Shown here: piece by piece, positions 49,181 to 64,000 of the stretch
Layout: every line of letters starts with the position of its first letter
Numbering within the stretch: the stretch's first letter is position 1
DNA from: Ridgeia piscesae
Lineage: Eukaryota > Annelida > Polychaeta > Sabellida > Siboglinidae
DNA: 64,000 bases
NCBI GenBank assembly: GCA_025642075.2
Contig: JAODUO010000040.1
Span: 315,501-379,500 of the forward strand
Direction of reading: 5' to 3'
Notes under the pieces: generated by a model
Told to the model about the DNA's origin: nothing
What the model saw: the letters and a program-made list of their open reading frames with translations, nothing else
Database searches by the model: none
Position numbers and translations under genes: made by a program

Positions 49181-49835
49181 TGTAATACAATGTATATACC
49201 ATCATGTACTGCATATATAACATTTATATAATAAATCTGAACATGCATATGACTGTATATGGCCTACATTCATATTAATATTTTTAATGTTACTAAATTT
49301 ATTTAAATATGTTGTATTTTATTAATATTTTTTTATTTATATACTTCTGTTTTTTATATGGATGTAATGTTCCGGAATTAAGTTATTTAATTGAATTAAA
49401 ATTTAATTCAGATGTCCTCACCAAATGCCTTACTTTTTATATGTTTTATATTTTTATTTTATGTTATATTGTTTTATTAATATACCTATAGGTCATATCA
49501 GTGTTATAATTTTGATGGGGGGTGACATGTTTTAGTAACTCATTGGTCACACTGTAGTTTTTTGTGCACTTGTACATATAGGAGAATGCATGAACAATTT
49601 CAGTAACTATTTTGAACAGATGTTGTATTTCACCCAGCTCACACAACAGTGCCTGCATCCTCAATTAGTTGAGTCTAGGTAGAAAAGATGAATAAGATGG
49701 AAGCAGAGAACAACTGATAGATGAATAATCCTTTGCAATATTGTATTGTATAAACATACATACAACCATTCAAGTAGTTTTTATTATTTAGTGTACATAC
49801 TTGTGTACATAATTGTGTGAATGTGTCATATCCAG
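47842..49835. other. Region upstream of ePHD gene B; weak candidate first exon
   Basis: A GC-richer patch at 48040-48260 contains CGGATAGAGGCCGCCACTAT and a strong donor TTTGCC|GTAAGT at about 48151, which could end a 5' non-coding exon for gene B (its start exon has an acceptor at 49835). Splicing at this donor would put any upstream ATG out of frame, so it would be UTR only. (TTTG)n at 49045-49070 and (TA)n at 49127-49176 are also present. No other gene is seen. Confidence 0.3.
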
Positions 49836-49885
49836 GTTAAAGATTGTAATACAAGTGGCTGCATGTCTCCGGACCGGTGCCTACG

Positions 49886-59209
<9,324 letters not shown>

Positions 59210-62200
59210 GAGCCGTTAGATGAAACACGTCCTCTGCTACCGCAGCTCGATGACATTTGGGAGCACCACAGCGAGTCCCATGCAGTGATTGCCGTAGTGT
59301 GTAACATCAAGCTGTCTGGGTATGCCTTTGGCACCCTCAGCCCGGAGAACGACATCTTGGATAACGTAGGTGCATCCCAGTAGGTCTGTACGACCGGCCC
59401 CGGAGCAATTACATAATCTCGGGATTAAAGGCCAAGTCGGACTACAATTCTGGAATTGCAATAGTTCTGGTACTTCATAAATTCAGTAAAATACATAAAA
59501 AGTAAATTTGATATTATACTGGGATATATTCATTATTACATGCGGAAATTCTCAATTATACTGGCCAAAATGCAAGGATATTGAAGCACATTAAGCAAAG
59601 ATGTTTTTACAGTTTACCACCACTTCAACCTTTATTTTACAGAAACGTGTAGAACATTAACAATATTTACAACATGTCTTTGAATTTGATCGCCACATAC
59701 CTATCATGTAGGTGGAATCGGAATAAAAATGTCAATGGAAATTGCCGTAGTGTGGATGGAGTCAGAATTTGTATTAAATATAGAATCGGAATTGTAATCA
59801 GTGATGTGGAATCAGCCACAGGTCGGACATCCGTATGTCTCAGGAGACCACAGTTCAGGAGACCATGGGTGTGCGCTGCTGTGGGATTTCTCAATTTTTA
59901 AAACAGCGTCTACTGTGGCTGCAGAGACGGTCAGACCCACTCTAAAGTGACAGTCTCTGTTGCACTGGCTGCACTTGAAGTCTGTCTCAACCTTGGCGTA
60001 GACTCGGATGCCTTTCTTCCAGGCTCACCTCTGATTTGCAAGTTGTCGGAGCCTCTCCTCTATCCTCGCAAGGCCCTTGTTCAGCTCCTACTTTCACTGG
60101 CTGCGTCCGTTGGTGTATTCTTCCCACCTGTGAGCGTCGATGTCTATAGCTCTTTCAGATCAAGCTTCCCTACCTGATAAAGTATATTCATCCTGCAAAA
60201 GTACAACTTTCTCGCGGCAATGTGCATTTCACTTTGGCAAGTAGCTTGTGGGGATCTAGATGCGTGACCGACATACCTCTTCGTTCAGTGTTGTTGATAT
60301 GATGTGTAACACAATTACAGGTGATCCTAGCCTACATGCAGATCCTCATCCGCCAGCATGACGCCGCCGCCATTGACTGCCACGTCATGAACATGCTCAT
60401 CGACAGACCACGCACAGCTGGCTTACCAAGGGTACATGCAATGATTCTACGGTCTGTCCTGCTAGTGGTGTAAATAGCGTATCATATGGGAATGTCAATA
60501 TATCTTTCGTAATACTACCGTGCAAATACATAAATTGTGATATTTTGTTATAGTTTATTTCTAAAGGGATACCTATTTTTCTCATATGCATTCATGTAAG
60601 ATTCTCATGTTCGCAAATAATTATGATCTAATAATAGGGATTATTTATTTTTCAGAATGTATTTCGTACCTCGTGCTTGGTAATGGCGCCATTCAACACG
60701 TCGGGCGACCACTGGCAGTTGCTGGCGTTTGACCCCAGTGAGAGAATTGTACTTTATGTGAATCCGATGGGGGAGCGACAGAGGAGTATTGAGGCGATCC
60801 ATAATGCATGGGACGTCGTGGTGAAGAGATATCCAGAACGAGTGCCTCAAGGTGCATGGAGCGTTAAAACGCGTCCACATACACGGCAACAGGACAACCA
60901 CAGTTGCGGGGTACTGGTGATGCGGGTGAGTGACGACATGATGTATCACGTGACAAGCCGGACTGGTCACGTGGTTTATTAAATGTAATAATCAATTCGT
61001 TGTTACCGAATAATACACCACTGAGTGAAATGTCTATGTTTACGCATTTCTGAAATATATTTTATACTCTTGTCACAATTGAAGCAATATGCGGTCTGAT
61101 CAAAAGTGTTCATAATATCGCCCGTTGTTCATTACATCCAAGGGTATGTGTAACAGGTCCAATGTGACGTTATAAATTATTTCATGACACAAACTAGAAC
61201 GGACACATCGGTTTTGTTCCTTTTAAGCTGATGTCAGGAGTCCAAGTTGCACATCTCTTTTTCACAGTTGGAAAACATTACCAGTTGATATTTATTTTGA
61301 TGGTATCTTGAGTTCACTTCACTTCACTTCACTTTACTTTATTGTCCTTAAAAGGATATGCATTTTACAACTCATGATCACATCTAAAATATATGGGATG
61401 GTCTCAACAAAATGCAAATGAATTTCCAGATGTATACACTACAAGAACAATTCAACCGGGTGACATCAATATGACTCATTTAGCATTCAACATTCTAATG
61501 GCCACCGGCACAAAACTCCTGCTATAGCGACATGTTTTACATTTTATACAACGGTATCTCCTTTGAGACGGAAGTACATGGAAGAACGTAGAGAGCGGGT
61601 GATCAGACTCAGTAGCGACAGCTCGAGCTTTCTTCAAAATTGCATGGTCGATTATTTCGGAGAGCTTTGGTGTAGGTAAACCAATGATCTTGGCAGAAAC
61701 ATGTGAGATTTTCAGAAGCCTGTTACGGTTTCTCACAGAAAGAGCAGGGTAGTAACAAATGCTGCAGTAGGTTAAGAAAGCCTCAATTATGCTACGGTAA
61801 AGGCGTAGAAGAAGTAGTGGATCAACATAGAAAGCTCGTAACTTTCGAAGAACGTGCAGTCGCTGCTGAGACTTCTTTTGCACGGCTGTAACATGCTATG
61901 TAAATGACAATTTTCCATTAATATAACACCGAGGTATTTGAATGAATCAACCTGTTCCACAGGTTCACCGTTGATGACAATAGGACTAATGACAGTTCTA
62001 TTACGACGGAAGTCGATGCACATTTCTTTCGTTTTGGAAACATTCAGATGCAGAAACTTGTTACTGCACCAACTAGAGAAACGTACCACTGAAGAAAGAT
62101 ATGACTGGTATGAGGCAAAATCATTCAAAAGAGCGAGCATGGTTGTATCATCAGAAAACCTCACAAATTGGGTAGATGATTCAACATTACGACAGTCATT

Positions 62201-62597
62201 TGTATACAAGGTGTACAAAAATGGACTCAGAACACAGCCCTGAGGCGCACCTGTGTTGCTAACAAGCACTGGTGACTTTATGTCACCCACTCGAACACAC
62301 TGCGGGCGATTACTTAAGTTAAAGCACTAAATGACAGTTGTTACGTTAGTGAAGTGTATCGTAATTGTGATTGCGAATGAATTTGCCCAGTTTGCAGAGT
62401 TGCTTCTGACGGGTCAATCTCTGGAAGTGGAGGTCGACATCGACTTCACACGGAGGCTGATAGCACAACGACTACTGGACCACGCAGACCACGCTATGTA
62501 TATGGCGAGTACCTATTCAAAAGTAATACTGTCAATCCTGTTGTATCTTTTTTGTGGCTGCCTTGATCTTCGTCACACTGTCAAATGTAATCATTGA
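59210..62597 (+). CDS. Ulp1/SENP-like (C48) cysteine peptidase exons, 5' end not found
   Basis: Four phase-0 exons: 59210-59365, 60321-60431, 60656-60925 and 62391-62597 (stop), about 248 residues. C48 peptidases cleave SUMO or related modifiers. The first two exons give the substrate-groove segment GYAFGTLSPENDILDN then VILAYMQILIRQ, matching the usual LxPxxWLNDxxIxxYM pattern. The third has GDHWQLLAFDP with the catalytic His (60710), YVNPMG with Asn (60761) where the catalytic Asp is usual, and RQQDNHSCGVLVMR with the oxyanion Gln (60887) and nucleophile Cys (60905). Spacing (His+17 and +48 to Cys) fits yeast Ulp1. The last exon (FAELLLTGQ...) completes the fold; a donor at 62512 could extend it further. 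There is no initiator Met or first exon upstream, so this may be the 3' half of gene B's transcript. A LINE sits antisense in the last intron. Confidence 0.82.
61476..62300 (-). mobile_element. CR1/Rex-like LINE ORF2 fragment, antisense in the peptidase gene intron
   Basis: The minus strand reads NTGAPQGCVLSPFLYTLYTN (RT palm), TQFVRFSDDTTMLALLND (FSDD in place of the usual YADD), WCSNKFLHLNVSKTKEMCID, INGEPVEQVDSFKYLGVIL, and then, after a frameshift near 61.88 kb, SQQRLHVLRKLRAFYVDPLL, YRSIIEAFLTYCSICYYPAL and PSQRRYRCIKCKTCRYSRSF. It ends with the stop at about 61476. It is one of the least decayed LINE copies here, but it is truncated at the 5' end and frameshifted. Confidence 0.9.
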
Positions 62598-62599
62598 CG

Positions 62600-62919
62600 C
62601 CAACTTGTTATGATCTAAGTGTGTGTCATGTGTAACATTTGACTACAAATTTACAAAACACGCGTATGTTTCACATTTATCACAAACGCTTCCTAGAAAC
62701 AGTTTATGTATTTTATGTATATTATTGTTTATGTATTCCGGTTCGTCAACGTTTTTATTACTACTATAATGAATCGTAAAATTATATATATTAGTCTAAA
62801 ATGTCGCTTTATTAACATTAATAGTATTGTTTTAGCATGATATGTTATGTGTCTGATGAACACAGTGATGTAAAAGCGCCATGAGCGCCACGTGGCGGAT
62901 ACCGGCGCTATATAAATTG

Positions 62920-62923
<4 letters not shown>
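62600..62923. other. No feature seen
   Basis: AT-rich; no clear AATAAA close behind the peptidase stop. Confidence 0.4.
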
Positions 62924-63085
<162 letters not shown>

Positions 63086-63189
63086 CAATTTTCTCAAGTA
63101 CCTGATTTCATGACCGGTGAGAAGTGTGTGATATAGCCTTATATGTGTGTCAATTCCAGAACGAAGAATTTGATTGACAATAACTCGAA

Positions 63190-64000
63190 TGAATCACATG
63201 CAAAGGTGCACTCTATGCGAGGAAGAGCCAAACGACGGATACTCAAGTCACACTAGTCGTGTCCACGTAGCTGTGCGAGTACAAGGAACGACAGTCAGAC
63301 GACAGACTCTACAGTCAGACTAGTCGTGTCCACGTAGCTGTGTCAGTACAGGGAACGACAGTCAGATGAGAGACTCTTCAGTCATAGTAGTCGTGTCCAC
63401 GTAACTGTGCGAGTACAAGGAACGACAGTCAGATGACAGACTCTTCAGTCACAGTAGTCGTGTCGACGTAGCTGTGCGATTACATGGAACGACAGTCAGA
63501 CGACAGACCCTACAGTCACAGTAGTCGTGACCACGTAGCTGTGCGAGTACAAGGAACGACAGTCAGATGACAGACTCTTCAGTCACACTAGTCGTGTCCA
63601 CGTAGCTGTGTCAGTACAGGGAACGACAGTCAGATGAGAGACTCTTCAGTCACACTAGTCGTGTCCACGTAGCTGTGCGAGTACAGGGAACGACAGTCAG
63701 ATGAGAGACTCTTCAGTCACAGTAGTCGTATCCACGTAGCTGTACGAGTACAAGGGACGACAGTCAGACGACAGACTCTACAGTCAGACTACTCGTGTCC
63801 ACGTAGCTGTGCGAGTACAAGGAACGACATTCAGACGACAGACTACAGTCACACTAGTCGTGTCCACGTAGCTGTGCGAGTACAAGGAACGACAGTCAGA
63901 CGACAGACCCTACAGTCACAGTAGTCGTGTCCACGTAGCTGTGCGAGTACAAGGAACGACAGTCAGATGACAGACTCTTCAGTCACAGTAGTCGTGTCCA
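63190..64000. repeat. 67-bp tandem array running off the right edge, 12 or more copies
   Basis: The unit is CAGTCACAGTAGTCGTGTCC, ACGTAGCTGTGCGAGTACAA, GGAACGACAGTCAGATGACA, GACTCTT. Register is exactly 67 bp between starts at 63254 and 63321. Copies vary at a few sites (TGTGCGAG or TGTGTCAG, GACGACAG or GATGAGAG). Confidence 0.96.

Noticed and set aside
63190..64000. CRISPR-like direct repeat array
   Set aside because: Units are contiguous with no unique spacers, the genome is eukaryotic and there are no cas genes. The same holds for the arrays at 25.2, 28.1 and 50.2 kb.

Overview
This is a window of animal nuclear DNA. Its genes are split by introns with GT/AG borders. It is rich in long (TA)n and (CA)n microsatellites, minisatellite arrays, fold-back elements and decayed non-LTR retrotransposons. 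The recognisable proteins are BMS1, a small Maf bZIP factor, extended-PHD proteins and a Ulp1/SENP-type peptidase, alongside CR1/L2- and RTE-like reverse transcriptase relics. This fits an invertebrate metazoan, possibly marine, lophotrochozoan or deuterostome. I cannot name the species.

Layout. 1-3.45 kb (minus): the first six coding exons of BMS1, running off the left edge, with a candidate 5' exon/promoter near 4.35-4.44 kb. 3.5-14.4 kb: repeats, including a 37-bp-TIR element, a 468-bp long-TIR element, a near-perfect 357-bp palindrome, two LINE tails, and two duplicated segments that end on (GT)n tracts. 20.6-22.5 kb (plus): a small Maf gene with two coding exons; a possible promoter with Maf-recognition-like sites lies about 10 kb upstream. 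25.2-28.5 kb: a 52-bp and a 17-bp minisatellite array. 29.3-34.2 kb: three LINE relics. 35.9-42.1 kb (plus): ePHD gene A. Its intron 4 holds a LINE that was itself hit by a hAT transposon with an 8-bp target duplication. 44-46 kb: more LINE relics. 49.8-57.8 kb (plus): ePHD gene B, paralogous to A, with a further 52-bp array in intron 1 and a huge (CA)n tract in intron 3. 59.2-62.6 kb (plus): four phase-0 exons of a Ulp1/SENP-like cysteine peptidase, with an antisense LINE in its last intron. 63.2 kb to the end: a 67-bp tandem array.

The most interesting unit is 35.9-62.6 kb. Two ePHD paralogues share an unusual architecture: ePHD, then an Arg/Lys/Ser-rich linker, then a long domain I do not recognise. 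Copy A is cut short by an in-frame stop, with decayed homologous sequence still present behind it. Copy B is full length and is followed at once, on the same strand and in compatible splice phase, by the peptidase exons, which have no visible start of their own. Copy B may therefore encode a chromatin-reader plus SUMO/Ub-like-protease protein through alternative 3' exons. Exon 4 of copy B is also present, base for base, inside an 875-bp inverted duplication beside BMS1, 49 kb away.

Exon limits were set by eye from splice consensus, reading phase and family similarity. No alignment or database search was run.
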